From contig CM067070.1 of NCBI GenBank assembly GCA_033980235.1, forward strand, positions 31,454,594 to 31,518,593: a stretch of 64,000 bases of DNA, read 5' to 3'. Position 1 is the first letter of the stretch. Each line of letters begins with the position of its first letter. The DNA comes from Diadema setosum. Its lineage: Eukaryota; Echinodermata; Echinoidea; Diadematoida; Diadematidae. This document shows positions 12,312-22,736 of the stretch, in pieces. The notes below the pieces were generated by a model. The model searched no databases. It saw nothing but the letters and a program-made list of their open reading frames with translations, and had not been told where the DNA came from. A program made the translations under genes and the position numbers.

Positions 12312-12351
<40 letters not shown>
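12200..12351 (+). mobile_element. 3' end of a non-LTR retrotransposon with (GATT)n tail
   Basis: GGGCCCCTTTGTAAATCAG ... GGGCTACCCTGTGAAAA followed by AATAAATAAAA and a GATT tandem tail is the layout of a LINE 3' UTR ending in a short tandem repeat. No reverse-transcriptase coding remains next to it. Confidence 0.6.
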
Positions 12352-12353
<2 letters not shown>

Positions 12354-12621
12354 ATGAGTTTAAGATTTCCACATCGTCGCAGGCAAATGTCAAATTGTTG
12401 CATTTTACATCCAATGAATACTCGTAACAGAAAAAATACATCAAAATAGCTAAAACAAACAAACAAACACACACGGCACACACACACACACACATAAGAA
12501 CACATAAATATTCATGATGAATAAAAGAAATTATGTGACTTGCTCTATAATATATGACATATCACCACACTGTGAGGGGGAATCCAGAGAAAATATTGCA
12601 CATGATATGTATTAGATATTA

Positions 12622-12623
12622 GC

Positions 12624-12666
<43 letters not shown>
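12622..12666. repeat. (AAC)n microsatellite
   Basis: About 45 bases of an uninterrupted AAC/CAA tandem. Confidence 0.95.
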
Positions 12667-12667
<1 letters not shown>

Positions 12668-12795
12668 AACAAACGAACAAACGAAACAAAGATTTTCCCT
12701 CGGTGGCTGCATACACACTTCTTAGATTGGTGCCGTTTGGATAAAAAGTTTCTCAATCAGGTGTTCACAGAAGTTGCTCTGCACTGAATACATAT

Positions 12796-13280
12796 AGTTG
12801 GGTACCTAAGGGGGGGGGGGGGGGGGGGGGGGTCACGCCCATTTTTGTAACGGAATGTCGTCCCAAAACGGGCACAATTTTGTGCTTTTGTGCACATTTC
12901 CTATAGAAAACAGGTGCTCTGTCATGAAAGTCATGAAAACCTGATTATTTTTACAATTAATCACTTTCATTGATTAGTTTTGTGCTAATTATGGTAGAAA
13001 AGTGGTCAGTGACAATTTCCAATAGAAAAATAAAGAAAAAACAAAAGTTGAAAAAGTTGAAAAACAAAGAAATACATAAGAAATTATGAAAAACAATAGA
13101 ATACATTAAATTTCACACTAGAACAGCCACTTTTCCTTCCTGTTAACATCTTGATTATGTTTTGGTATGTCACGAGGATCCTGAAAATGTAAGTTTCGAG
13201 GAGTCCTGGGGGGGGGGGGGGGGAGGTGCACGGTGACCCCCACCCCCCCCCCCCCCCCCCCCCCCCCCTTAGGTACCTTA
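12796..13280. mobile_element. Fold-back element with poly-G/poly-C terminal inverted repeats
   Basis: Left border GGTACCTAAGGGG runs into more than 20 G. The right border is a run of more than 20 C ending CCTTAGGTACC, the exact complement. About 400 bp lie between, including another G run at 13209-13222. The GGTACCTAAG/CTTAGGTACC ends show it is one inverted-repeat unit rather than chance homopolymers. No coding capacity. The element class is unknown to me. Confidence 0.6.
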
Positions 13281-13674
13281 CTAACAAAGCGCATGTGAGA
13301 AAATAAAAACTAGAAACAAATTATAGAAATAAGTGTTATAATAATAATGACTAAAGTATGAGATACAGGTAACATCATGGTCACATGCATGGTCTAGATG
13401 TCTTTTTCACTGTAAGTCCACCCGTGGGCCTTCGGTTTAATAGATGAAGTGATTTATAAGGTCAAGTAATGAATGTATCATTACCTTGCTCCAATCCCAA
13501 ACATCAAGTGCGGATGATATCTCTTTTTACAGAGTATTCGCTGCATTACAGTAGTTTAAAAAGCAGACGTATCCACGGAAAATCGGTTCAGAAATTCCTT
13601 CCGAACTCCCTGTACTCAATCCCCTCAATGACTAATCGTTTACTCAGCATTATATTCATGATTGCAAGAGTGGA

Positions 13675-13897
13675 GTCACTGTGGCATAGTGGATAAGACT
13701 TCCGACTACCGATCGGAGGACCCGAATTCGAATCCCGCCCAGTGCTTAAGTCCTTGGACAAGATGTTTAGACTCATTAAGTCCCTCTCGAGCCAGGTGTA
13801 TAAATGGGTACCTGGCAACGTTAAGGTAATAATAATAGCAGAGCCCTCTGGTAGATTAGCGGCAACACTGAGGAGGCTACCCTGGGTGAATAAGGCC
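13675..13897 (+). mobile_element. tRNA-derived SINE, second copy
   Basis: Same family as the element at 4163: A-box TGGCATAGTGGATAAGA, B-box GAATTCGAATCCCG, body with CCAGGTGTATAAATGGG and end CTACCCTGGGTGAATAAGG. It is followed directly by a long (ATT)n tract, its presumed 3' tail. The promoter boxes are better kept than in the first copy, so it is probably younger. Confidence 0.82.
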
Positions 13898-13991
<94 letters not shown>

Positions 13992-14127
13992 TACTACTAA
14001 TACTATTATTATTATCATCATCATCATCATCATTATTATCATCATCATCATTATAATTACAGTTATTATGATTAATTATTATTGTAGAAATAACTATTAT
14101 TATCATCATCATAATTATTATTACAAT
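13898..14127. repeat. (ATT)n/(ATC)n microsatellite tail of SINE
   Basis: About 100 bases of ATT with few interruptions, then mixed ATC/ATT repeats. Open frames of poly-Asn/Leu/Ile here are artefacts. Confidence 0.95.
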
Positions 14128-14982
14128 TTTGCAAGAGGTGGAAAGGCCATTTTAGCGACATAGATTGGATATTTCAATAAAGGAATATATAACTTTTGTA
14201 TTAAATAACTATTTTAATACCACGTCGCAACAGACAATTCGCAATGTTATTTCACTTATAATACCACCAGAAACAGTTTTCTTGTTGTTTTGTTATTCGA
14301 TGTGACACAAGGGAAAATGACATTGCCTTGCCAAAAGGAAGACCCTACTGTATTTACTGTCTACCGTATTCAGTCAAGGCCAGTCTGACAGAAATTTGAG
14401 GGAAGAAATATCAATGGCCGCTCCCAGCTCTCATTGTCAGACACTGTGGTAGATACTTTATCAAAAGTCGTCTTGAGAAATATTTTTGTAGTGTTATGCC
14501 TTTTTGATGAGGGAATAAGCATTTCCACAGACATACACGCGCACACACACAAACAAACACACAGCTACTAATGCACACAATAAAACATAAAACAACTGAT
14601 CTTTGCTTGTTTGTTTGCTTACTTTTATTGTTTCATATACCACATTTGACAAGTAAATCATAAACACATCAAAGAATTGAATGTGCACATTGTCGAGTGC
14701 AACAAAATAAGAGAACTAATAAAAAAAAATCGTAAAAGCATTGTTTGTGAAAGGGTAGATATGCAGAGGATAATGTGCATTCTGACATAAAATTTGCAGT
14801 TGTAAAGAATGACAAATTCTTAAGTGGTAAAATTGATACATCGAAGAATATAACAAGGTGAATTTCTCTTACATGAAGCTAGACTGCATGGAGTCGCGTA
14901 ATTATCCGCTGTCAATGAGGATATGTATGACTTCATGCAAAATCTGAATAACAAAACAGGGCAGGGCATTTGAAAAATATAA

Positions 14983-15078
<96 letters not shown>

Positions 15079-15115
15079 TATTATTATTATAATAATAATA
15101 AGAAATAATAATAAT
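14983..15115. repeat. (AAT)n microsatellite
   Basis: Long AAT tandem that switches to ATT around 15080, so its end can form a hairpin. Confidence 0.95.
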
Positions 15116-16136
15116 GTATATAATTCTTATAATGTAAGTCTGATACATTCCAGATGTTCAGCTTTGTTGAGTTCATACCTCGTCAGTGGCTTATGATACA
15201 TTCAACGTCTCGTGTCAAATTATGAAATAGAATTTCATTGCATTTGACATCTTTGGCAGAAAGCTATAGAAATTATAACTTCACGTAGAAATTTGCCATT
15301 TTTTTTTTCGATATCTAAACTTTCTCTGATAGAAGATTTGAAAATGTACTGTAATGATCAGACATTTTTTGAGTGTCGTTATCATTTGATAATTTCCTAT
15401 CTTATACATCATTACTTTTAATCATAACGCACTGTTCGTATACATTGTATTTCAAGCGATGCGTGGAAATAAGGTAATGAGATATGATGTATAGGCCTAA
15501 AGTAATAGGCCTACCTGTCAAAGTTATACGTCGTAGACATTTGTGTCTTTCGGGGAGTAATGTGTGGAAGAAAAAAAAGATTCCTGCATGTTGAAATATA
15601 CATCAAATTTGTTTTCAATAATATTGCTGCATTACATTTGTGTTGAATAGTAGATTAAGATTGATACCGCGTATAAACTAACTGCACAATTAAGTTGTTC
15701 GTCGTCAAGACGACAGACGACACATCACACAAAATCTGAAACACACCACAAGCATGCAAATCAACCATTGAGTTGAAAAGAGAAAATTTCACGGTACCGC
15801 AATGTAATACATGATTCAGCTTGGTCAGAGTGCAAGTGGGATATGTATCCTTGTTTATGAAATGTCTTACGCTTCTTGAAAGAGATAGGGCTATCATAAA
15901 TAAAACGTTCTGTAAAAGGATACCCGAACTGTTTACATCAAAAGCCCTCTTTATAGTTTTAAGAGTGTATCAAGTATATCAAATAACGGTTTTTTTTATA
16001 GAAACAAAAAGAAACGAACAAGACAGTAAGAGCGTGAAAGTTCCTGAAATTGAAATCAAAATTGAAATTGAAAAAGAAAATACTATGTGTGTAATATGTA
16101 TTCTGTATTTTGTTTCATATTACTACTTACTTCATG

Positions 16137-16250
16137 ATTTAATTTCTCCTTTCTGATTGTTTCTGTATTAGGAGACGCTTAGCGCTAAAAAACTTATATA
16201 GTACTAGGCGCTTTATAAATGATATTTTAATTTTATTATTATCACTGTCA
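16137..16250 (+). mobile_element. Retroposon 3' end (fragment)
   Basis: GGCGCTTTATAAATGATATTTTAATTTTATTATTA is a familiar LINE/SINE tail pattern (gcgctttataaat plus an ATT-rich end). Only the tail is recognisable. Confidence 0.4.
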
Positions 16251-16339
16251 TTGCACTAGCATGTGACTGCGTACTAATGTGCACGAGTGTACCGATACAG
16301 GCATGTGGGCCCTGGCTATATCTACAAAGGCATTTGAAC

Positions 16340-16512
16340 AGTTCCCGTTTTCCGTAATAATATTATGTATACCGTGTTATTCACTGTTATCCCACTTGCC
16401 AGAGTGACGCCTATCACCTTCCCCGTACCCACACTATTCTTTTTTTTTTTTTTTTCAAAGAAAGCAATTATGTTTACTGGACCCAGATACTGGAATGACC
16501 TCCCTCAAGATA
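16340..16512 (+). pseudogene. Decayed LINE reverse-transcriptase C-terminus
   Basis: One frame reads IMFTGPRYWNDLPQDIKG, matching the C-terminal 'GPxYWNxLP' motif of CR1/jockey-type LINE ORF2 proteins (compare MFTGPKYWNELPTEL at 41461). It is cut off by the inverted-repeat element beginning at 16513, so this is a nested insertion. A poly-T tract disrupts the upstream part. Confidence 0.65.
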
Positions 16513-17081
16513 TTAAAGGACAAGTCCACCTTCATATACATATGGATTGAGTGAAGGCAACAATATTAGTAGAAGACATCAGTGAAAGTTAGGGGAAAAT
16601 CGGACAATCTGTTAAAAAATTATGAATTTTTAAAGTATCTGCGCAGTCACTGCTGGATGAGAAGACTACTACAGTGTGTGATGTCACATGCGTACAACAA
16701 TATAAGGAAAATAAAAAGAGAATTTCACAAAAATTTACTTTTTGAATAAAGTGCACATTCTTCAACTTGTTACTGACATATATGTTGAGAGTAAAATTAT
16801 TCCCCCCTGCCTTCTGTAAGCGAGAAGTCGAGTGTTCTTTTGTTAGGCGAGAAAAATGGAAATATGCTGAATTTTCTTTATTCTTTCTTTATATCGTTGT
16901 ACACATGTGACATCATAAGCTATAGTAGTCTTCTCATCCAGCCGTGACTGAGCAGACACATCAAAAATTCATAACTTTTGAACGGATTGTCCGATTTTCC
17001 TCAAACTCTCACTGATGTGTTCCATTAATATTGCTGCATTCACTCAACCCAAATGTCTGTGAAGGGAAACTTGTCCTTTAA
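16513..17081. mobile_element. Long inverted-repeat MITE, TTAA-bordered (569 bp)
   Basis: The ends are TTAAAGGACAAGT and ACTTGTCCTTTAA. Long imperfect inverted arms of about 200 bp follow: TCGGACAATC...CTTCTCATCCAG words recur in complement on the other side. It is inserted in a LINE fragment. No coding capacity. Confidence 0.8.
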
Positions 17082-17117
17082 CAGTAATTACTAGTTTATT
17101 TTTTGTGAACACACCCT

Positions 17118-17340
17118 GTTATTATTATTATTTATTCGGCATTTGCAAAACAATACAAGTGATAACAGAGAAGCAGAATAAACAAACAAAACACAAGAAA
17201 ACAAAGTGTCAGGCTTTCCCTCTTGAGCTTCCCGAAGGAGCCGGGTTGGAAAAAAGCAATCAAAATATGACCCTTGGGCCTCTCCAACCAACTTAAGGAA
17301 GCACATCAGGGAGTTGTTGAACATAAAACCCTACCAGGCT
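17118..17340 (-). mobile_element. Retroposon 3' end, minus orientation
   Basis: On the minus strand the sequence ends GCAAATGCCGAATAAATAATAATAATAA, a polyA-signal plus ATA tail typical of a LINE or retroposon 3' UTR. The upstream part (ACCCGGCTCCTTCGGGAAGC) has no coding frame that I recognise. Confidence 0.45.
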
Positions 17341-18222
17341 TTTAGCAACTTTCTTTTAATACTTCCAGTCTTTTGTATTCATCACTAAGTTATTTAATGG
17401 TGACGTTTAATCGAACATATAACATTCTTTTTCTAACATGGCGAGATCCGTACAGTCTGGTTTGAGCAATATTCATGTGGTCTATAAGAGTTCACACTTT
17501 ATATTTATTTTGTACTGATATAATTTTACTTGGTCAAGATGAAAAAGTCCGTTCTCCGTATGATTCAACGCCTATGAATTTGGGAACCTACAGTTTTACA
17601 AGTATTATAGCGTTTATGTAGGTCCAATCATTGTTCAGTCATTTCCTTGTGGCACCTTCATATCATAATTATGACCACATGTCATTTGTGTTTAGTATGT
17701 GTGTTTTTTTTTTTTATCTTCAATCAGAAGACATGGTTGTATATATTTTGTATTTTCACTTGTTGTATAACTGTCAATCATTTTGAAATTTTATTGAGAA
17801 AGTGGAAATGTGAAATAGATTAGAACAGAACTTAATTGAACTGAACCAAATAGCATTTACCATCTCTTAAAGGTAGCATTTTTGTAAGACTTGTTACAAT
17901 TCACTTTGTTACGACAGTCTTAATGAATAAGATACCTTTACGAACGACATGGGGCTTTCTTCACATTTCGACAACTAGACACACGTTCATTCCACCGATC
18001 TACATCGAATTGCTCTTGTTGATTATGATTCAGAAGCTTTAAACCTGTCGTGAGCTTTATGTTGAGAGTTTTCGATAGGAAATAGCAAGATGGATGATGT
18101 GAGCAAGGCCATTGAGCCGGAGCAAATTATACGGTTGCTTTTATCCCTGACGTCAACGCACTGCAGTACATTATGTACTGCAAATCAAGTTTACTGTTTG
18201 TTTCATGTGACGACGTCAATTA

Positions 18223-18225
18223 AGC

Positions 18226-18259
<34 letters not shown>

Positions 18260-18260
18260 C
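18223..18260. repeat. (CAA)n microsatellite
   Basis: CAA tandem in the 3' flank of GPCR gene 1. Confidence 0.9.
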
Positions 18261-18367
18261 AACGGTGAAAGAATGATGAAAATATCGTGAGCATTTTCCT
18301 TTCGTTGCTTAAATGAACTTGTCAGAAAAGAATTGGCCTTTTCGACATTATGTATGACAGAACCCTT

Positions 18368-19621
18368 CTAGGCAGTCTGACGATTAGATTGGTCGTTTTT
18401 CGTAAGTTTAGAAAAAGAATCATTTAAAGTTGGTTGATCAAAAAGAGCTTTTTCACCGCCTACACAGTGACTGCGTTTGAAGATATCTCGGATGGCAGTA
18501 CGAAACTTAGGATACTGGGCTGCGTAGATGATAGGGTTGGCGCAGGAATTTGTGAATGTTACGAAAGTCAACATGTGGAATAGCGGGCTGAATAGGTGAC
18601 TGCCGAGTCTGTCTGTCATAACCAGAATGAGGGCGTATGTTTCGTTTGGGCCCACGGTGAGGATATAAATGATGACGACAATGAGCGTCAATTTGACGAC
18701 ACGATTACGCGCTGTGACGTGAAATGAAGATGACGTGCTGTCCTTCGCGAAGCGCGCACCGCGCATAGCGCGTGACTGTCGATTGAGTGATAGTACCGTG
18801 GCAGCCTGGGTTATTATCATGGTCATTGAAGGCACACCGACGCGTAACATGAACAGAAAAATTGCCGTTATTTTCTTTTCAGTGGTGTTTTTAATGTTGC
18901 AGCAGGCGTTGTCGACGACTTGCAAAGTGAGAAACTGGAAACAAGATGGGATGCACAAAATCGAGACGATAGTGAGGTAAATGAAGACGCGTTTTCTTGT
19001 CACAAGCCGATGAAAACGGAGTGGGAAGGCAACAGCTAAGAAACGCACAACAGACATTCCTGTTAACGTGTATACAGATGCGTTTATGCACATCCAAAGA
19101 AAGAAGCGAGTAAATATTACCAAGCAGTAAACCTCACCAAGCGTTGTCTTTGGTACGTATATGGCCGTGGGTATCGGGATGATAAAGATTGAGGTCAGAA
19201 AATCGGCCACTGCGAGTGCTCCGATGAATATGTCCGTAGATTGCTGGGTGGCCTTGCGTCTATGTAAAGCCAGAATGACGAGTAAGTTACCAAAAATACC
19301 TACAATTGCAAAGACGATCTGAAGAATATTAGACCAAGACCAACTGAAGATCCAAACCCAATAATGTCTCTGCCCTGTTGAAAGACTCCCGTTGAAGATA
19401 TCTGAGAAATTTTCATAACTCTCTGCGAGCCAGGAAAAGTCGTCCCAGAGAAAGTCGGTTGGAGCCAAAGTTCCTCTCTCATCGGAGGTGATGAAATACT
19501 CGCTTGTATCGGGTGTCATCGAGAAATTCAGTGAAATGGCTTCCTTCAGTGATTGGCTAAATGTATTAAACATCATCTCCCCAGTGATGATAAGAAGGAT
19601 GAGTTGATTTGATCTTGTCAT
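18368..19621 (-). CDS. Class A (rhodopsin-like) GPCR, cluster gene 1
   Basis: 417 aa from the ATG at 19621, intact. A hydrophobic N-terminus (MTRSNQLILLIITGE) looks like a signal peptide. About 75 residues of extracellular sequence follow with sequons near 32, 71 and 77, then a conserved aromatic lead-in WVWIFSWSWSN. Seven helices: N1.50 in IFGNLLV (112), D2.50 in LAVAD (140), Cys3.25 (166), R3.50 in SVVRF (193), ECL2 Cys (240/241), Pro of TM6 in TVGPNE (325), NPIIY in TM7 (362-366). The acidic residue of DRY is Val, and TM6 lacks CWxP. Known family parallel: echinoderm 'surreal-GPCR' expansions expressed in sensory appendages. The ligand is unknown. A conserved 3' splice site (gattttccag|tctag) lies 5' of the ATG, so an upstream non-coding exon is expected. 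Confidence 0.93.
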   Translation of the reverse strand: MTRSNQLILLIITGEMMFNTFSQSLKEAISLNFSMTPDTSEYFITSDERGTLAPTDFLWDDFSWLAESYENFSDIFNGSLSTGQRHYWVWIFSWSWSNILQIVFAIVGIFGNLLVILALHRRKATQQSTDIFIGALAVADFLTSIFIIPIPTAIYVPKTTLGEVYCLVIFTRFFLWMCINASVYTLTGMSVVRFLAVAFPLRFHRLVTRKRVFIYLTIVSILCIPSCFQFLTLQVVDNACCNIKNTTEKKITAIFLFMLRVGVPSMTMIITQAATVLSLNRQSRAMRGARFAKDSTSSSFHVTARNRVVKLTLIVVIIYILTVGPNETYALILVMTDRLGSHLFSPLFHMLTFVTFTNSCANPIIYAAQYPKFRTAIRDIFKRSHCVGGEKALFDQPTLNDSFSKLTKNDQSNRQTA

Positions 19622-19936
19622 GTTGAAATTGATGCGTGTCCAACCGCCCAGCTAGCCTATGTGTTCTAGACTGGAAAATCAAGTCCTAGCCGTGAAAAGG
19701 ATGAAAGCCATTTACAAAATAAGCTCCATCTCTAAACATACACACGGACAGAAATAAACACATACAAGAATTAAATTATGCAATACCAGGTCAAGCAAGA
19801 TGAACTCTGAAGTTTTACTTCTTTAGATTTTATTTTTTATTTAGATTTTATAAACCATCAAGAAGAAAATACTTATGTGGGGCTTCTGATATATCTTAAG
19901 TTTGTTTTTCCATTTTTTTTTTAATCCAAAATTGAA

Positions 19937-20738
19937 ATAAAGTTTGTTATACCGATATTCGCTAATCCGAAAATAACATAAGGTTCGTAATTCCGGAAAC
20001 TTGTTAGTAGGCACCGTACGTTTTCCATTGCACAAACGAACCTCGTTTTATTTTTGGATTAACTAATCTTCGGAATAATGACCCTTATTTCATATTCAGA
20101 TAAACGAACCTTAAAGGTCCAGTTTACCTTTGGGAGCAGTGATTTTAAAAATGTTCAAGATATCACCTTTAATACATATGTGTAGATCTGTTGTATCACA
20201 AAACATCCTACCATATAAAATTCTCGCAATAAAGCCTAGAATATAAAGAGATATCAGTATTTTTCTCAATAAACCATAACTGTAGACGGTTTAGTCTGGA
20301 AGCATTTTTTATTATAACTATTGTTCACATTTCGTGTATTTAACAATACTTAACATCAATTATACGGATTCAAATTTTTACAGTGGTTGTTTCTATTCCT
20401 AACTCACATTTTAGAACTATTCTAAAGCACTAATGCTGGGTTTTTGTTTCATCTGCAAATAGTAAATTGTGCCTTTAAGAATAATGAACCCCGCTTCATT
20501 TTCGGATAAACGAATCTTTGGACTAACGAGCCTCATTTAATTTTCGGATTAACAAACCTTTGGAATAAGGCCACAAATGTTCCGATTAAAGAACCCCTTT
20601 TTTGAAATTACCGAGCATTCAAGCTACAGAGAGTTTGTGTGTTTCCCTATAACGAACCTTCGGAATAACAAAACTTATTTCATTTTCAGTTGAACTAATC
20701 TTCGGAATAACGAACATCACCCTCTGGAACTGGGTTCA
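19937..20738. repeat. TTCGTTATTCCGAA repeat element, interrupted
   Basis: Many copies of CGGAATAACGAACCTT and its complement alternate in both orientations. A MITE at 20111-20478 splits it. A second, uninterrupted member lies at 48376-48662. The alternating orientation makes the whole unit self-complementary. Confidence 0.75.
20111..20478. mobile_element. TTAA-bordered MITE family 'AGGTC', copy 1
   Basis: Starts TTAAAGGTCCAGTTTACC and ends GTGCCTTTAA. The interior matches the copy at 25968-26380 over its length (for example TGTAGACGGTTTAGTCTG and CTAATGCTGG). Nested inside the repeat at 19937-20738. No coding capacity. Confidence 0.8.
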
Positions 20739-20865
20739 CTGTAAGAGTTACAGTAGTATGTCGGAACTTTTATTTTCTGTCAAAGTAGGGAGCCATATCC
20801 TTTTAACTTATATGCTGAATATGAAGAATTCGATTTTGAATGAAAATTAAGTGAGCTTGTCCTAT

Positions 20866-22736
20866 AGACCGATTCAATTTCGATGACCTATTCACCTACC
20901 GCCGCTAGCGGCGCTATAACGGTCGCCATAACTGGGGGCCAACGGGGGCTTCCAGCGAGCTAGCTACCCAGCGAGTTGCACTTGCAGCTGCGGCCAAGCG
21001 TACCCATCGCGCATAGTTAGCCGGGCGCAGCCGCTGCGCCGCGGCCGGCGACCGCTGGCGCCGCGCTAATATTGTGATTGTTTACTAACTGTGTGGAAAA
21101 GTCATTCAGCGGCCTTTAATGCCTTTCTTTTGGACAAATTGAGTGATTCAGACATATTGATCTACTTTGAAAGCTTCAAAGGAAGGATCAGGAAAACACA
21201 TTGTGCAGTTGTTGGGTGCACAAATAAAAAAATTAAAAAAAATGGAAATGGAAGCTGCACGGCAGAGTGTGAAATTCAGACACCGCTGACGCATGATAAA
21301 TTAAGGCAAAATTAAAGACAATTAAGTGAAATATAACGGTATAAAAATGTACAGATTTCGAAACAAACTATGTGTACTAGATTCTCTATTAACTATTAGG
21401 TTATCACTGCATATTCGTAAAATATGTTGTTCATCTTAGAAGACAAGTTTAGATCAAAGAATTTGATAATTCACCGATTTTTTTTTTATTTTTTTTTTTT
21501 GTTAATTCTTGGTGTCCTACTTGCCAAAGTTAGAATCCACTTCCTGGCTAGACTTTATTCATGACAAACATTTTACAGCCTACACTACAGCTAAATAAAT
21601 GTTTCAAGATGCGTTAAATTCTTATATTGTTTTCACTTCTTCAATGTTCAGCACTGAATTGACCATAGGCCTATTCAATTTTAGCCTGGAACTCTGAATT
21701 GGACTTTTGATAAAGTGATACTTATAAATATTAAACCATGGATGGTGGCAATCATCTGTTTCATAATCATACTAAGAAAGTATGATTTGAAAATCACTTT
21801 TGTAGATAAATATTAGGCGTATAGCGTGATGTTATGCAAGGTTACTTAGACCTAAAACAGTAGAATTTTCGGTTGTAGACATCAGGCGACGTAGTCGTAA
21901 CTTAAGTTTAGGCATATACGGCCTAGAAACGCCTAGATTTATATTCAGTTTGGTTTACTCAGTTAGGCTTGCCTCGTGGTTATCGACAACCGAAAATGAT
22001 ATAGGATGTAGGGTTCTAGAAGTCAATAGGTCTAGATCTAGTCTGGACTCTTGCCTAGATTTCTAGACAAGATCTAACGTTAGACAGATTCTACCCTGCT
22101 GGCCCGACACTCCCGAGTAAAGGCAAAAGTCTGCCCTAAAAAGGTTAAGTTAACTGATAGCTTGCAATATTGCGCCATATCTAGCTCAAGATTCTTATTC
22201 ATTATTTGTATTTAATTATATCAGTTAACTTGTCAACAGCCTAGGCTTATTAGCAAGACGTCTGCCTGCGCCTAGCAATAATTATCCCCAGCGGTTTTTA
22301 TTCTCTTGCAAGTCTTACACAAATGTGAATATACGGGGCTTACACGCGAGTACCCAAGTCATTGCCAAAGAAATACAGTCTACAAACATTCACGGATCGT
22401 ACCGATATTTACCTTGAAATTCAAGTTTTGGCTACAGCCGTATGTCATCTACCCATTCGCTCATAGTCGGTAAAGTTGTTTAATTCTATTTATTCTTAAT
22501 TAGCTGGCGAAAAAAAAAATGTAGACTCTAGTTGTCACAAATCCAGATGCGTCGATCGTTGCCAGCGCCAGAGATAGCTAGCTGGCCGGCTGGCGCCGGG
22601 TGGTAAAAGCACTGGCCGGCTGCCGCTGGCACCCTTGCTACGCACGCAGGGCGCTTGCCGACCGGCCTTTTTGGCCCCCAGTTATGGCGTCGCCTTAAGA
22701 GGGCGCACTTCCATGAACAGTCGCTTGAATCGGTCT
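20866..22736 (+). mobile_element. Non-autonomous DNA transposon with THAP-like remnant (about 1.87 kb)
   Basis: Terminal inverted repeats: AGACCGATTCAA at the left and TTGAATCGGTCT at the right. They extend imperfectly inward to GCCATAACTGGGGGCCA / TGGCCCCCAGTTATGGC, with GC-rich subterminal blocks. AT flanks both outer ends, compatible with a 2-bp target duplication. The interior is AT-rich and carries a short THAP-like frame (21091-21315). P, ISL2EU and Kolobok transposases carry THAP fingers; I lean to ISL2EU-like from the AT flanks, at low confidence. The transposase catalytic region is absent, so it needs trans help. Confidence 0.65.
21091..21315 (+). pseudogene. THAP-domain transposase remnant (74-codon frame)
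   Basis: The frame contains RKTHCAVVGCTNKKIKKNG, resembling the start of a THAP zinc finger (C-x4-C with GCTN). The second half of the domain (CxxH, AVPTIF) does not follow in this frame. Probably a truncated or first exon of a THAP transposase. Not a host gene on this evidence. Confidence 0.4.

Larger units (their letters stand above)
7501..18367. other. Intergenic, repeat-rich region
   Basis: I find no convincing gene. The stretch holds a hairpin MITE (7969), two G/C-homopolymer regions (8685 and 12796), long microsatellites, a fold-back element copy (11854), LINE 3' ends (12200, 16137, 16340, 17118), a SINE (13675) and a long inverted-repeat element (16513). Open frames here read through simple repeats and are not credible. 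The last few hundred bases (18000-18367) resemble the 3' flanks of GPCR genes 2 and 3. Confidence 0.7.

Noticed and set aside
13588..14112. 174-codon minus frame rich in Asn
   Set aside because: Translation of the (ATT)n tail of a SINE and the SINE itself.
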